From contig JAJTHU010000035.1 in NCBI GenBank assembly GCA_021300055.1, positions 1 through 51,750 of the forward strand: 51,750 bases of DNA, written 5' to 3'. Positions 35,125-43,629 of the stretch are shown here, one piece after another. Source of the stretch: Nitrosomonadaceae bacterium (lineage in GTDB: Bacteria; Pseudomonadota; Gammaproteobacteria; Burkholderiales; Usitatibacteraceae). The notes under the pieces were generated by a model. The model did no database searches. It was given only the letters and a program-made list of their open reading frames with translations, and was not told the origin of the DNA. The translations under genes were made by a program, and so were the position numbers. Position 1 is the first letter of the stretch. Every line of letters begins with the position of its first letter.

Positions 35125-35130
35125 ATTATA
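35125..35130 (-). promoter_or_regulatory. Promoter -10 box for tRNA-Leu
   Basis: Minus-strand TATAAT is followed by GCGCGCC, a G+C-rich discriminator characteristic of stable-RNA promoters under stringent control. The predicted start lies near 35118, about 30 bases before the mature tRNA 5' end. The -35 region is weak. Confidence 0.6.
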
Positions 35131-35319
35131 GCCGATGCGGGCTCCTTCCGGAGAACTATGCCGGCCCCGGGAGATACGGCGGCAAGCCCACACTCCAGCC
35201 CAGTTTGAGCAGACAGACCAGCTCAGAGTTGCGCTTCCGTTGGCGCCAAATCTAGGCAGGTCACGCCACCAAAACGGCCTTTTGCCGCAAGATCGCGCGG
35301 TTGGCTAGAGGGGTTCTCC

Positions 35320-35325
35320 TATAAT
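35320..35325 (+). promoter_or_regulatory. Promoter -10 box for the MacAB-like exporter operon
   Basis: A perfect plus-strand TATAAT lies 29 bases before the GTG start of the adaptor gene, giving a leader of about 23 bases. The -35 region is far from consensus, which may mean that an activator is needed. No palindromic operator was recognised. Confidence 0.5.
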
Positions 35326-35354
35326 TCGCTCTCCTCGCACCGTTGAGAGTTACC

Positions 35355-36569
35355 GTGGCTACAGACCTTTCCAAGCTTTCCATCGATCGATCGCAAAAGG
35401 CTTTTGCAAGCGGCAAACGGAGCCGCCGCAAGTGGTGGATTGGGGGCGCGGTCATCGTTGTGGTCGCCATTGCCGCAGTCGCCCTGCGCGGAGGCAATCG
35501 TCCCATCTCTGCCGAATTAGGCACGGTGGCGTCAGCCTATCCCTCACAAGCCATCACCGCGCTGAATGCGACTGGACGCGTTACCGCGTTTCGCAAGGCA
35601 GCTGTGTCAACGAAAGCCACAGGCAAGCTCGAGTACCTAGGGGTGCAAGAAGGCTCAATCGTCAAAGCGGGACAGGTGATCGCGCGCATCGAGAACAAGG
35701 ATGTCAGCGCCACGCGTGACCAAGCGGCGGCGAACCTGCGCGCGGCGAAAGCAAATCTGGAACAGGGCCTCGCCGAAATGCGCGATGCGCAATCAAACCT
35801 CAAGCGCTCAGAAGACTTAGCCCGCAAGAACTTCATCTCAGAGGCTCAACTCGATACCGCCAAGGCCCGCTTTGATCGTGCACGCGCGTCGGTTGCCGCG
35901 CTCAATGGCCAGATTGGCGTGGCGGAGGCCAACGTGCGTGCCGCCGACGTTGCAGTCGAGCAAGCCGTTATCCGTGCGCCATTTGATGGTGTGATCCTCA
36001 CCAAAAATGCCAACGTAGGCGACATCATTACGCCGTTCTCATCTGCCGCAGATTCGAAAGGTGCAGTCGTCAATATCGCTGATATGTCGACCCTCGAAGT
36101 TGAAGCTGACGTATCAGAGAATAGCCTCAGCAAAATCACGGTCGATATGCCCGTCGAGATTCAACTCGACGCGTTCCCGGATCTGCGCTTGCTCGGTCGG
36201 GTGAGCCGCATCGTACCCACGGTCGATCGCTCGAAGGCAACTGTATTGGTGAAGATCGAGTTCGTCGAGAAAGACAAACGCGTGCTCCCAGACATGAGTG
36301 CCAAAGTCGCATTCCTCTCGCGGGCACTAGCCGCTGAAGAACGCAAGCCAGTCACCGCCATCCAGCCTGCCGCCGTGGTGAAGCGCGATGGCAAGGATGT
36401 CGTGTTCGTCGTCGACGAGAAGAGCACCACCAAGTTGGTTCCAGTTACCGTCGGCGACAAGATTGGTGACTTGGTGCGCGTCGCTGGGGTCAAGCCAGGC
36501 GACAAGGTTGTATTGCGGCCAGACGATAAGCTGCGCGACGGTAGCATCATCGCTGCAGCGAAGAAATAA
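35355..36569 (+). CDS. Efflux periplasmic adaptor (MacA-like)
   Basis: This is the adaptor of an ABC-type tripartite exporter. The protein is 404 residues long with a basic N-terminus and one membrane anchor at about residues 27-45. Lipoyl half motifs flank a coiled hairpin: ATGKLEYLGVQEGSIVKAGQ before, and AVIRAPFDGVILTKNANVGD after. The hairpin includes ARKNFISEAQLDTAKARFDRA. Barrel and membrane-proximal domains follow. The GTG start has a GAGAG site and follows a TATAAT by 29 bases. The ATPase and two permease genes are directly downstream. Outer-membrane channel not encoded here; substrate unknown. Confidence 0.9.
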   Translation: MATDLSKLSIDRSQKAFASGKRSRRKWWIGGAVIVVVAIAAVALRGGNRPISAELGTVASAYPSQAITALNATGRVTAFRKAAVSTKATGKLEYLGVQEGSIVKAGQVIARIENKDVSATRDQAAANLRAAKANLEQGLAEMRDAQSNLKRSEDLARKNFISEAQLDTAKARFDRARASVAALNGQIGVAEANVRAADVAVEQAVIRAPFDGVILTKNANVGDIITPFSSAADSKGAVVNIADMSTLEVEADVSENSLSKITVDMPVEIQLDAFPDLRLLGRVSRIVPTVDRSKATVLVKIEFVEKDKRVLPDMSAKVAFLSRALAAEERKPVTAIQPAAVVKRDGKDVVFVVDEKSTTKLVPVTVGDKIGDLVRVAGVKPGDKVVLRPDDKLRDGSIIAAAKK

Positions 36570-36585
36570 CCAGCGGAAGCCTGCT

Positions 36586-37266
36586 ATGAATCCACCGTTG
36601 GTCGAGATCCGCAATCTCGTCAAGACGTACACACGTGGCGACCAGGCCGTGCCGGTGCTACGTGATATCTCGCTCAACATCGAGCGTGGCGACTTCATCT
36701 CGCTGATGGGACCGTCCGGGTCAGGCAAATCAACCTTGCTCAATCTTATCGCCGGCATCGACAAGCCAACGGCGGGCATTCTGCGCATTGATGGTGAGGA
36801 CATCTCCAAGCTTACAGAAGGTGAGCTTGCTGATTGGCGCGCCTCCAACATCGGCTTTATCTTCCAGTTCTACAACCTCATGCCGGTGTTAACTGCCTAT
36901 GAGAACGTCGAACTGCCATTGCTTCTCACCAATCTCTCCAAAGCTGAGCGGCGTGAGCGCATCGAAATGACGCTTGGCATGGTCGGTCTCACCGAGCGTA
37001 TGGATCACTACCCGAACGAGCTCTCGGGTGGGCAACAACAGCGTGTTGCCATTGCACGCGCCATCGTCACCGACCCGACCATCTTGGTCTGCGATGAACC
37101 GACCGGTGATCTAGACAAACAGTCTGCGACGGACGTGCTCAATATGCTCAAGGAACTGAACGATCGTTTGGGCAAAACCATCATCATGGTAACGCACGAC
37201 GCGCATGCGGCCGAAGCAGCGAGGCGCATGGTCCATCTCGAGAAGGGTGAGTTGCTCGACGGCTGA
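36586..37266 (+). CDS. ABC transporter ATP-binding protein (MacB/LolD-like)
   Basis: This ATPase powers the exporter. The protein has 226 residues, the compact size of LolD/FtsE-type subunits. It shows Walker A GPSGSGKST at residues 42-50, the signature LSGGQQQRVAIARAI, Walker B ILVCDEPTGDLD, and the H-loop VTHD. The ATG at 36586 has a GGAAG site and lies 16 bases after the adaptor. The first permease starts 16 bases after its stop. The ATPase is a separate gene, unlike fused MacB. Confidence 0.95.
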   Translation: MNPPLVEIRNLVKTYTRGDQAVPVLRDISLNIERGDFISLMGPSGSGKSTLLNLIAGIDKPTAGILRIDGEDISKLTEGELADWRASNIGFIFQFYNLMPVLTAYENVELPLLLTNLSKAERRERIEMTLGMVGLTERMDHYPNELSGGQQQRVAIARAIVTDPTILVCDEPTGDLDKQSATDVLNMLKELNDRLGKTIIMVTHDAHAAEAARRMVHLEKGELLDG

Positions 37267-37282
37267 GCACAATCCGCGCCCC

Positions 37283-38443
37283 ATGTACTTCCTAAAGCTG
37301 ATTTTCAAGAACGTCTTTCGCGCCAAGCTGCGTACGCTGCTCACGTTGTCTGGCTTGGTGGTCGCCATCGTGGCGTTCGGGCTTTTGCAAACCGTCGTGG
37401 GCGCCTGGTTTGCGGGCGCAAATGCTTCTTCCGATGCGCGTTTGGTCACGCGCAACGCCATATCGCTCGTGTTCCCAATGCCGACCTACTATCGCGAGCG
37501 CATTCGCTCGATTGAAGGCGTCAAGCTAGTCAGCTACTCGCAGTGGTTCGGTGGCATCTATAAAGAGCCGCAGAATTTCTTTCCGCAGTTTGCCGTTGAC
37601 CACAACACCTACTTCGACATCTATCGCGAGTTCATCGTCCCGCCGGAGCAGTTACTAGCATTCAAGCGAGACCGTCAGGGCGCACTTGTGGGCCGCAAGC
37701 TCGCCGAGCAGTTCGGTTGGAAAGTGGGCGACGTCATTCCGATTCGCGGCACCATCTTTCCGGGCACGTGGCAGTTCACTATCCGCGGCATCTTTGATGG
37801 CAAGGATGAAACCACCATCACGCGGCAGTTCTTCATGCAGTGGGAGTACATCAACGAGGACATCAAGCGTCGCTTTCCGCGGCGCGGCGACCAGATTGGT
37901 GTGTTCAATATTTTGATCGACGACCCAAGCCGAGCGGCGGATGTGGCCAAGGCAATCGATACCGAGTTTCGCAATTCGCTTGCCGAGACGCTCACCGAAA
38001 CCGAGAAGGCATTTCAGCTTGGCTTCGTCGCGCAGTCAGAGGCGATTGTCATTGCGATCCGGATCGTCTCGTTCGTCGTGATCTTTATCATCATGGCCGT
38101 GGTTGCCAATACGATGGCGATGACAGCACGCGAACGCATTGCAGAGTACGCAACGCTAAAGGCGCTTGGCTTCTCGCCCGGTTATGTCGCCGCACTTATC
38201 TTCGGCGAAGCCATGGTGCTTTCCCTAGTTGGTGCCGGTGTCGGCATCTTGCTCACCTTTCCGATCGCTAGCGCCTTTGCTGCATCGCCTGCTGGTGCAG
38301 CTTTTGCGGTGTTTCGTCTGACACCAGAGACCGTGGGGCTGCAAGTCGTCTGCGCGCTCATTGTGGGCGTCGTGGCTGCGCTGGTGCCAGGTTGGCGCAG
38401 CGCGCGTGTAAAGATTGTTGACGGCCTTCGGCACGTCGGATGA
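37283..38443 (+). CDS. ABC transporter permease (FtsX/MacB type), first
   Basis: This permease of 386 residues has the four-helix MacB/FtsX layout: an N-terminal helix after FRAKLRTLLTLSGLVVAIVAFGL, a large periplasmic domain of about 230 residues, and three C-terminal helices (VSFVVIFIIMAVVANTMAM, EAMVLSLVGAGVGILLTFP, VVCALIVGVVAALVPGW). The helix-linking ERIAEYATLKALGFSP stretch is the FtsX-family coupling helix contacting the ATPase. The ATG at 37283 follows the ATPase gene. The second permease begins with an ATGA overlap, so both are probably made together and form a heterodimer. Confidence 0.9.
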   Translation: MYFLKLIFKNVFRAKLRTLLTLSGLVVAIVAFGLLQTVVGAWFAGANASSDARLVTRNAISLVFPMPTYYRERIRSIEGVKLVSYSQWFGGIYKEPQNFFPQFAVDHNTYFDIYREFIVPPEQLLAFKRDRQGALVGRKLAEQFGWKVGDVIPIRGTIFPGTWQFTIRGIFDGKDETTITRQFFMQWEYINEDIKRRFPRRGDQIGVFNILIDDPSRAADVAKAIDTEFRNSLAETLTETEKAFQLGFVAQSEAIVIAIRIVSFVVIFIIMAVVANTMAMTARERIAEYATLKALGFSPGYVAALIFGEAMVLSLVGAGVGILLTFPIASAFAASPAGAAFAVFRLTPETVGLQVVCALIVGVVAALVPGWRSARVKIVDGLRHVG

Positions 38444-39615
38444 TCGCGATGAAGATACCGTTCTCCTATATCTTCCGTAACTTGTGGACGCGCAAGCTCA
38501 CCACGTTCCTTACCGCTAGCGGGATGGCGCTGGTGGTGTTCGTGTTCGCTGCGGTGCTGATGCTCGACGCCGGCCTTAAGAAAACCATGGTCGGCACCGG
38601 CAGCCTCGACAACGTCCTGCTCATTCGCGCCGGGTCAGAGACCGAGATCCAGAGTGGCGTTTCGCGAGAGCAAGCCGCGCTCATTGAGGCGCTACCGCAA
38701 GTTGCGCGCTCACAGACCGGCGATCCGATGATTTCCAAAGAATCGATGGTGCTTATTTCGCTGGTCAAGAGCGGTCAAGACAAAGGCTCAAACGTCGTCA
38801 CCCGCGGTGTGTCGCCGATGGGTCTCGAGTTGCGTCCACAAGTGCGGATGATTGAGGGGCGCATGTTCCGTCCGGGCTCGTCTGAACTGGTCGTGGGTCG
38901 AAGCATCAATCGCGAGTTCGACGGCGCGCAGATTGGTCAGACGATTCGCTTTGCACAACGCGAGTGGACCATCGTCGGCGTATTCGATGCGGGGAACAGC
39001 GCGTTCGATTCCGAAATCTGGGGCGACGTTGAGCAACTCATGCAAGCCTTTCGGCGTCTGAATTACTCGTCAACCCTCATCAAGCTCGCCAGCAGTGATC
39101 GCTACGACTCGATGGTTGCGGACGTGAAGGCCGACGTTCGCCTCACCCTAGATGCAAAACGCGAGCAGCTGTTTTACGAAGATCAGTCGCGCGCGCTCTC
39201 AGCGTTCATCACCATCTTGGGTAACGTGCTGACCGTGATCTTCTCTATCGGTGCGATGATTGGTGCGGCGATCACCATGTATTCATCGGTCGCGATGCGT
39301 ACCGCAGAAATCGGCACGTTGCGCGCGCTTGGCTTCCGCCGCCCATCCATCCTTGCTGCATTCCTGAGCGAATCGTTAATGCTTGGGCTTGTCGGCGGCG
39401 TCGTTGGATTGTTTTTTGCCACCTTCCTTCAAGCGATCACCATTTCCACGCTGAATTTCCAGTCGTTCTCGCAGCTGGCGTTTTCGTTCACGCTCACGCC
39501 AAAAATCGTAGTCATTACACTCATCTTCGCGATGGTAATGGGCTTCGTCGGCGGCTTCTTACCGGCCCTGCGCGCATCGAGGATGAGGATCGTCGACTCG
39601 TTACGCGCCGCCTAA
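38440..39615 (+). CDS. ABC transporter permease (FtsX/MacB type), second
   Basis: This second permease of 391 residues has the same topology: a first helix near TTFLTASGMALVVFVFAAVLML, a periplasmic domain, and three C-terminal helices ending in a ALRASRMRIVDSLRAA tail. The coupling stretch is MRTAEIGTLRALGFRRPSI. It is recognisably homologous to the first permease but clearly diverged, which implies an asymmetric heterodimer rather than the MacB homodimer. The ATG at 38440 overlaps the preceding stop; a second ATG three codons on is possible. The last gene of the operon, it is followed after 3 bases by a hairpin repeat. Confidence 0.9.
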   Translation: MIAMKIPFSYIFRNLWTRKLTTFLTASGMALVVFVFAAVLMLDAGLKKTMVGTGSLDNVLLIRAGSETEIQSGVSREQAALIEALPQVARSQTGDPMISKESMVLISLVKSGQDKGSNVVTRGVSPMGLELRPQVRMIEGRMFRPGSSELVVGRSINREFDGAQIGQTIRFAQREWTIVGVFDAGNSAFDSEIWGDVEQLMQAFRRLNYSSTLIKLASSDRYDSMVADVKADVRLTLDAKREQLFYEDQSRALSAFITILGNVLTVIFSIGAMIGAAITMYSSVAMRTAEIGTLRALGFRRPSILAAFLSESLMLGLVGGVVGLFFATFLQAITISTLNFQSFSQLAFSFTLTPKIVVITLIFAMVMGFVGGFLPALRASRMRIVDSLRAA

Positions 39616-39618
39616 AGT

Positions 39619-39672
39619 CTAGTATCGGCGCGCTTTGTTAGGAAAATGCTTGAAAACGCCCGCCACTGCTAG
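39619..39672 (+). repeat. Intergenic hairpin repeat, copy 3
   Basis: The core TGAAAACGCCCGCCA (39651-39665) is identical to copy 1 over 15 bases. The outer arms CTAG (39619-39622 and 39669-39672) and GGCG-rich inner segments pair imperfectly, giving a hairpin of about 54 bases with an A-rich loop (GGAAAATGC). It begins three bases after the second permease stop and sits between the convergent ends of the exporter operon and panD. Confidence 0.6.
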
Positions 39673-39684
39673 GGTTTTCTGGCG

Positions 39685-40068
39685 CTAGCCAGCCATCTGC
39701 ATGGGAATGCTCGTCTGCTTCGTCTTGATGCGGTTCTGTGCATCCACATACACCAACGCAGGTTGGTACGCGTTGAGCTCAACCTCGTTGTACGCGGCGT
39801 AGCTGGCGATGATCAGCAAATCGCCAGGCGCCGCAAGGCGTGCGGCGGCCCCGTTCACGCTGATGATGCCGCTGTTGCGCTCAGCCGAGATGGCGTAGGT
39901 CGTGAAGCGCTGCCCATTGTTTACGTTGTAGATATCGATTTGCTGGTATTCACGAATATCTGCCGCGTCCAGCAAGGTCTGATCGATGGCGCACGAACCC
40001 TCGTAGTGAACTTCACAGTGCGTGCAGGTCGCGCGGTGAATCTTGGACTTCAGCATAGTGCGTTGCAT
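39685..40068 (-). CDS. panD: Aspartate 1-decarboxylase
   Basis: This pyruvoyl-dependent enzyme makes beta-alanine for pantothenate synthesis. The 127-residue proenzyme self-cleaves between G24 and S25 in HYEGSCAID, giving the pyruvoyl group from Ser25, the same positions as in E. coli. The motifs YNVNNGQRFTTYAI and NGAAARLAAPGDLLIIASY are conserved. The ATG at 40068 is used; the GTG one codon earlier is less likely. It follows panC after a 115-base spacer, so it may have its own promoter. PanB is not in the window. Confidence 0.96.
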   Translation of the reverse strand: MQRTMLKSKIHRATCTHCEVHYEGSCAIDQTLLDAADIREYQQIDIYNVNNGQRFTTYAISAERNSGIISVNGAAARLAAPGDLLIIASYAAYNEVELNAYQPALVYVDAQNRIKTKQTSIPMQMAG

Positions 40069-40183
40069 CACGGCAATCTCTCAGTGGAAAACTGACGGAG
40101 CAGCAGTGTAGTGATACGACTTAGACGGCGCACTCTAATTCGGTCTGCGTGGGACGACTGCCCGAAAGAGTCGGCCGACCGCG

Positions 40184-41026
40184 CTAGCCCGTCACTTCCA
40201 AGTTATCGATGAGGCGTGTGCTGCCGAGGCGGGCCGCCGCAAGCACGACGAGCCCTTGATCGCCCGGCTGCGCAACGGCTAAATCCTGCCGGCGTCGAAT
40301 GGCCACATAGTCCGGTAGCCATCCGCGCTGACGAAGCCGTGTTTCGGCGTCTCGCTCAAGCACACGAAAATCTGCGTTGGGCGCTTCTCTAACGAATGCC
40401 GCTACCGAGACAAGCTCTCGGTACAGCGCAGGCGCTTCAGCGCGCTCAGCTTCACTCAGGTAGCCATTGCGTGAGGAAAGCGCCAGCCCGTCTTGCGCGC
40501 GAACCGTTTCGCCGAACACCATCTTGATGCCTAGGTTCAACTGCTGAACCATGCCATCGAGTACGCGACATTGTTGGTAATCCTTCTTCCCAAATACCGC
40601 GACGCTGGGTTGGACGATGTTGAAGAGCTTCAGCACGACAGTCGCCACCCCACGAAAGTGCCCCGGTCTAACGGCACCATCGAGCTCGTGCTGAATCGCC
40701 GGTGGCTCGACCATGTAGCCCTGCGGGACAGGGTACAACTCAGATTCTGGCGGCGCGAAGACGATATCCACCCCTGCGGCACGACACTTGTCGCAGTCCT
40801 GTTCAAACGTGCGCGGGTAACGATCAAAGTCCTCGCGCGGACCAAACTGTAACCGGTTCACAAAGATCGACATGATGACGAGACCATCAGGCCCCACCTC
40901 GCGACGTGCGATACGCGTGAGGTCGATATGACCGTCATGCAGATTGCCCATGGTGGGAACAAAGCCGCGCCTGTCATGGCCGCGCATTGCCGCGCGCAGT
41001 TCTGAAATGGACTCAATGACTCGCAT
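40184..41026 (-). CDS. panC: Pantothenate synthetase
   Basis: This enzyme joins pantoate and beta-alanine with ATP. The protein has 280 residues. The HIGH-type motif is GNLHDGH near residue 27, and the ATP-binding/KMSKS-like loop is in DGLALSSRNGYLS. VFGKKDYQQC and RPGHFRGVATVV are family signatures. The loop reads VNRLQFGP instead of VNPTQFGP, which is also seen in related betaproteobacteria. It lies seven bases after the deoxynucleoside kinase gene in the hda-panD operon. Together with panD it covers two of the three steps toward pantothenate; panB is elsewhere. Confidence 0.96.
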   Translation of the reverse strand: MRVIESISELRAAMRGHDRRGFVPTMGNLHDGHIDLTRIARREVGPDGLVIMSIFVNRLQFGPREDFDRYPRTFEQDCDKCRAAGVDIVFAPPESELYPVPQGYMVEPPAIQHELDGAVRPGHFRGVATVVLKLFNIVQPSVAVFGKKDYQQCRVLDGMVQQLNLGIKMVFGETVRAQDGLALSSRNGYLSEAERAEAPALYRELVSVAAFVREAPNADFRVLERDAETRLRQRGWLPDYVAIRRRQDLAVAQPGDQGLVVLAAARLGSTRLIDNLEVTG

Positions 41027-41033
41027 CGCAGAC

Positions 41034-41663
41034 CTACGCAGCGTTCATGTACTCTTTGCCGCCGCGGATAGACTCGATACGGCGCAGCAAGATGTCAAAG
41101 TGCGAGGGGTCATCCGCAAAGTTGAGCCGATCGCTATTGACGATCAACAGCGGCGACTCATCGTAGTCGTAGAAGTACTGTGTGTAAGCGTCGGAGAGCT
41201 TTGCTAAATACTCCGCCGAAATGTTGCGCTCCATACCGCGGCCGCGTCGTTGAATGCGCGCCAATAGCTGATCGACTGATGCCTGCAGATAAATGACTAA
41301 GTCCGGCGTTGCTGCCTGCGGGCGAAGGTGGTTGTAGAGCTGCAAGTACAACTGAAATTCGTTGTCGTCGAGCGTGAGCTTGGCGAACAAGGTGTCTTTG
41401 GCGAGCATGTAGTCGGCAAAGGTCTTCCCCTCAAACAAGTCAGGCTGCTTGATTTCGGAAAGCTGATTCACACGTTGAAACAGAAAGAACATCTGCGTCG
41501 ACAGCGCGTAACGCTTCATGTCGCGATAGAACAGCGGCAGGAATGGATTTTGCGACGGATCTTCAAGAATCAAGTTGCCGCTATAGCGCTCCGAGAGCAG
41601 GCGCGCCAGTGTCGACTTACCGCTGCCGATCGGCCCTTCCACCACTACATAGCGGTGCTTCAT
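41034..41663 (-). CDS. Deoxynucleoside kinase
   Basis: This is a 209-residue P-loop kinase of the deoxynucleoside kinase family (dGK/dCK type), which salvages deoxynucleosides. The P-loop is GPIGSGKST at residues 10-18; the ERY-like motif EDPSQNPFLPLFYRD matches the family EP/EDP substrate-base motif; and RIQRRGRGMERNIS carries the LID arginines. It sits between folK and panC, an arrangement common in beta- and gammaproteobacteria, where the gene is often annotated only as deoxynucleoside kinase. Its ATG overlaps the folK stop. Confidence 0.9.
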   Translation of the reverse strand: MKHRYVVVEGPIGSGKSTLARLLSERYSGNLILEDPSQNPFLPLFYRDMKRYALSTQMFFLFQRVNQLSEIKQPDLFEGKTFADYMLAKDTLFAKLTLDDNEFQLYLQLYNHLRPQAATPDLVIYLQASVDQLLARIQRRGRGMERNISAEYLAKLSDAYTQYFYDYDESPLLIVNSDRLNFADDPSHFDILLRRIESIRGGKEYMNAA

Positions 41664-42211
41664 GATGCCCTCAGTCCAATAGCAGGTGCGGCCTCTAGGC
41701 GCCGGATGCCCTGCCCGGCAACACCATTAAGCTTCTCGCTTGCCTTGCCAATACCGGGAATAACCAACGCCTCGTTTATTTCCAGGAGTGGTAGAAGCGT
41801 AAATGCACGCTCGTGCACGCGCGGGTGCGGCACCACGAGCCCTGGCTCGGCGATCATGTCCTCACCAAATAGAAGGATATCGAGGTCGAGCGTTCGTGGC
41901 CCATTGCGCTCCGCGCGGACGCGCGCGTGCCGCGCTTCGATGTCGAGCAAGTGCGCCAGCAACGTCCGAGGAGTGAGTCGTGTCTGCACCAGCACCACTG
42001 CGTTCACGAAGCTAGGCTGCGCGGTGATCCCAACGGGCGCGGTTTCATACAAAGAGGAACACCGTTCCACGCGCAAGTCTGGGATCTCGCCGATCTCGCT
42101 GAGCGCGCGCTGCACTTGCGCGATTGGATCAGCTAAGTTACTGCCGAGGCCGATATACGCCGCTTGCCAGCCTACGTGCGACTCTGGCGCCCACATCAAG
42201 ACCGCACTCAT
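41660..42211 (-). CDS. folK: 2-amino-4-hydroxy-6-hydroxymethyldihydropteridine pyrophosphokinase
   Basis: This enzyme adds pyrophosphate to the pterin in folate synthesis. The protein has 183 residues, slightly longer than E. coli HPPK (159). The motifs AYIGLGSNLADP at the start, RAERNGPRTLDLDILLF containing the metal-binding Asp pair, and VVPHPRVHERAF are all present. It overlaps pcnB by four bases upstream and the kinase by four bases downstream, so it is translationally coupled at both ends. folP and folB are not in the window. Confidence 0.95.
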   Translation of the reverse strand: MSAVLMWAPESHVGWQAAYIGLGSNLADPIAQVQRALSEIGEIPDLRVERCSSLYETAPVGITAQPSFVNAVVLVQTRLTPRTLLAHLLDIEARHARVRAERNGPRTLDLDILLFGEDMIAEPGLVVPHPRVHERAFTLLPLLEINEALVIPGIGKASEKLNGVAGQGIRRLEAAPAIGLRAS

Positions 42212-43629
42212 GTTGGCAACTGCCCATTCGTCGAGCTATCGGAATCAACGCCATCGTCACGTGCATCGCTCGCCGCGTCAGTATGCGCGCCACCACTCGT
42301 CTTGCCTCCACGCTTGCGGCGGCGCTTTTTCTTGGGCCCGTCATCGCTGAGGTACATCGCTTCGCGCGCATCGTCATCCACGGATTGAAGCGCAGTCCAC
42401 CACTCTGCAATCTCAACTGAAGCATCGCCCGCCTCAGCGCGCAGCACATAGAAATCGTAACAAGCGCGAAAACGCGGATGGGTGAGCAGACGCATCGCCT
42501 TAGCTTTTGATCGCTGCTCGAAGCGCGATTGCGCCAGCCACAACTCCTTGACGTTGCCATCCAGTCTGCGCGGGATAGCCAAGGTCTTTCGCTGGCGCTC
42601 GAGTGTTTGATCCATCGCCTCGTGCAGCGCCGCTAGAGGACGGGCGCCCTTCGCCTCGAGTTCTCGAGCACGCGCGCACATCGGGAACCAAAACAGCGCC
42701 GCGAACAAAAATGCCGGTGAAACGCCTTTGTCTGCTTGGATGCGCTCGTCGGTGCGCTGCAGCGCAAGTGTCGAAAACTTGGCGCTCTCTGGCGCGCGGA
42801 GCACTTCATCAAGCGCGGGCAACAAGATCGTGTGCAGCCCCAGCGAGCGCAGCCGAGAAATGCACTCAAGCGCGTGCCCCGACAACAGCAACTTGAGCAT
42901 TTCGTCGAACAACCGCGCCTCGGGTACGTTGCTCAACAATCCGCGCAACTCCGCGATCGGCTTTTCTGTTGCCGGATCGATACTGAAACCAAGCTTTCCG
43001 GCGAGGCGCGCCGCACGTAGCATGCGCACGGGGTCCTCGCGGTAGCGTGCTTCGGGATCGCCAATCATCACCACGCGCTTTTTGCGAATGTCGTTGACGC
43101 CATCCACGTAATCCCAAACTTCTTCTGCCTCAGGGTCATAAAACAGCGCATTCATGGTGAAGTCGCGGCGGATCGCGTCGTCGGCTTGGCTGCCATAGAC
43201 ATTGTCGCGCAGCAATCGACCATGCTCATCGGTGTTGGCACTGTCCTCGTCACTGGACGCATTGTGAGCAGCACGAAACGTTGAAACTTCGATCGTCTCT
43301 TGTCCGAACATCACGTGTACCAAACGGAAGCGCCGACCAATGATGCGCGAACGTCGAAACACACCTCGCACTTGTTCGGGCGTTGCATCGGTTGCGACGT
43401 CAAAGTCTTTGGGATGGCGTGCCAGCAACAGGTCGCGCACAGCACCACCAACCACAAACGCGCGGAATCCCGCGCGGTGAAGTTCCTCGCAGGTACGCAA
43501 TGCCGCATGCGAGATGTCGCGGCGATCAATGCCGTGGTCGCGCTTCGCGTAGCGTACCGGCTCGCGCGCCCCAGCGGGTTTGCTGCGTCGCCTCTTACCC
43601 AGAACCTTGTCAATGAAGCGCTTAATCAT
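42208..43629 (-). CDS. pcnB: Poly(A) polymerase I
   Basis: This enzyme adds 3' poly(A) tails that promote RNA decay. The protein of 473 residues belongs to the tRNA nucleotidyltransferase superfamily. The nucleotidyltransferase site is VVGGAVRDLLLARHPKDFDVATDA with the catalytic Asp pair, and IRRDFTMNALFYDP follows. A substrate-binding region and a lysine/arginine-rich C-terminal tail (PKKKRRRKRGGK) are present; the tail probably binds RNA. The length and position in the hda-panD operon support poly(A) polymerase rather than CCA-adding enzyme. The ATG at 43629 overlaps the HAD gene stop. Confidence 0.92.
   Translation of the reverse strand: MIKRFIDKVLGKRRRSKPAGAREPVRYAKRDHGIDRRDISHAALRTCEELHRAGFRAFVVGGAVRDLLLARHPKDFDVATDATPEQVRGVFRRSRIIGRRFRLVHVMFGQETIEVSTFRAAHNASSDEDSANTDEHGRLLRDNVYGSQADDAIRRDFTMNALFYDPEAEEVWDYVDGVNDIRKKRVVMIGDPEARYREDPVRMLRAARLAGKLGFSIDPATEKPIAELRGLLSNVPEARLFDEMLKLLLSGHALECISRLRSLGLHTILLPALDEVLRAPESAKFSTLALQRTDERIQADKGVSPAFLFAALFWFPMCARARELEAKGARPLAALHEAMDQTLERQRKTLAIPRRLDGNVKELWLAQSRFEQRSKAKAMRLLTHPRFRACYDFYVLRAEAGDASVEIAEWWTALQSVDDDAREAMYLSDDGPKKKRRRKRGGKTSGGAHTDAASDARDDGVDSDSSTNGQLPT

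Noticed and set aside
40184..41026. panC VNRLQFGP loop as an inactivating mutation
   Set aside because: The same Arg-Leu form occurs in betaproteobacterial homologues, and all other catalytic motifs are intact.
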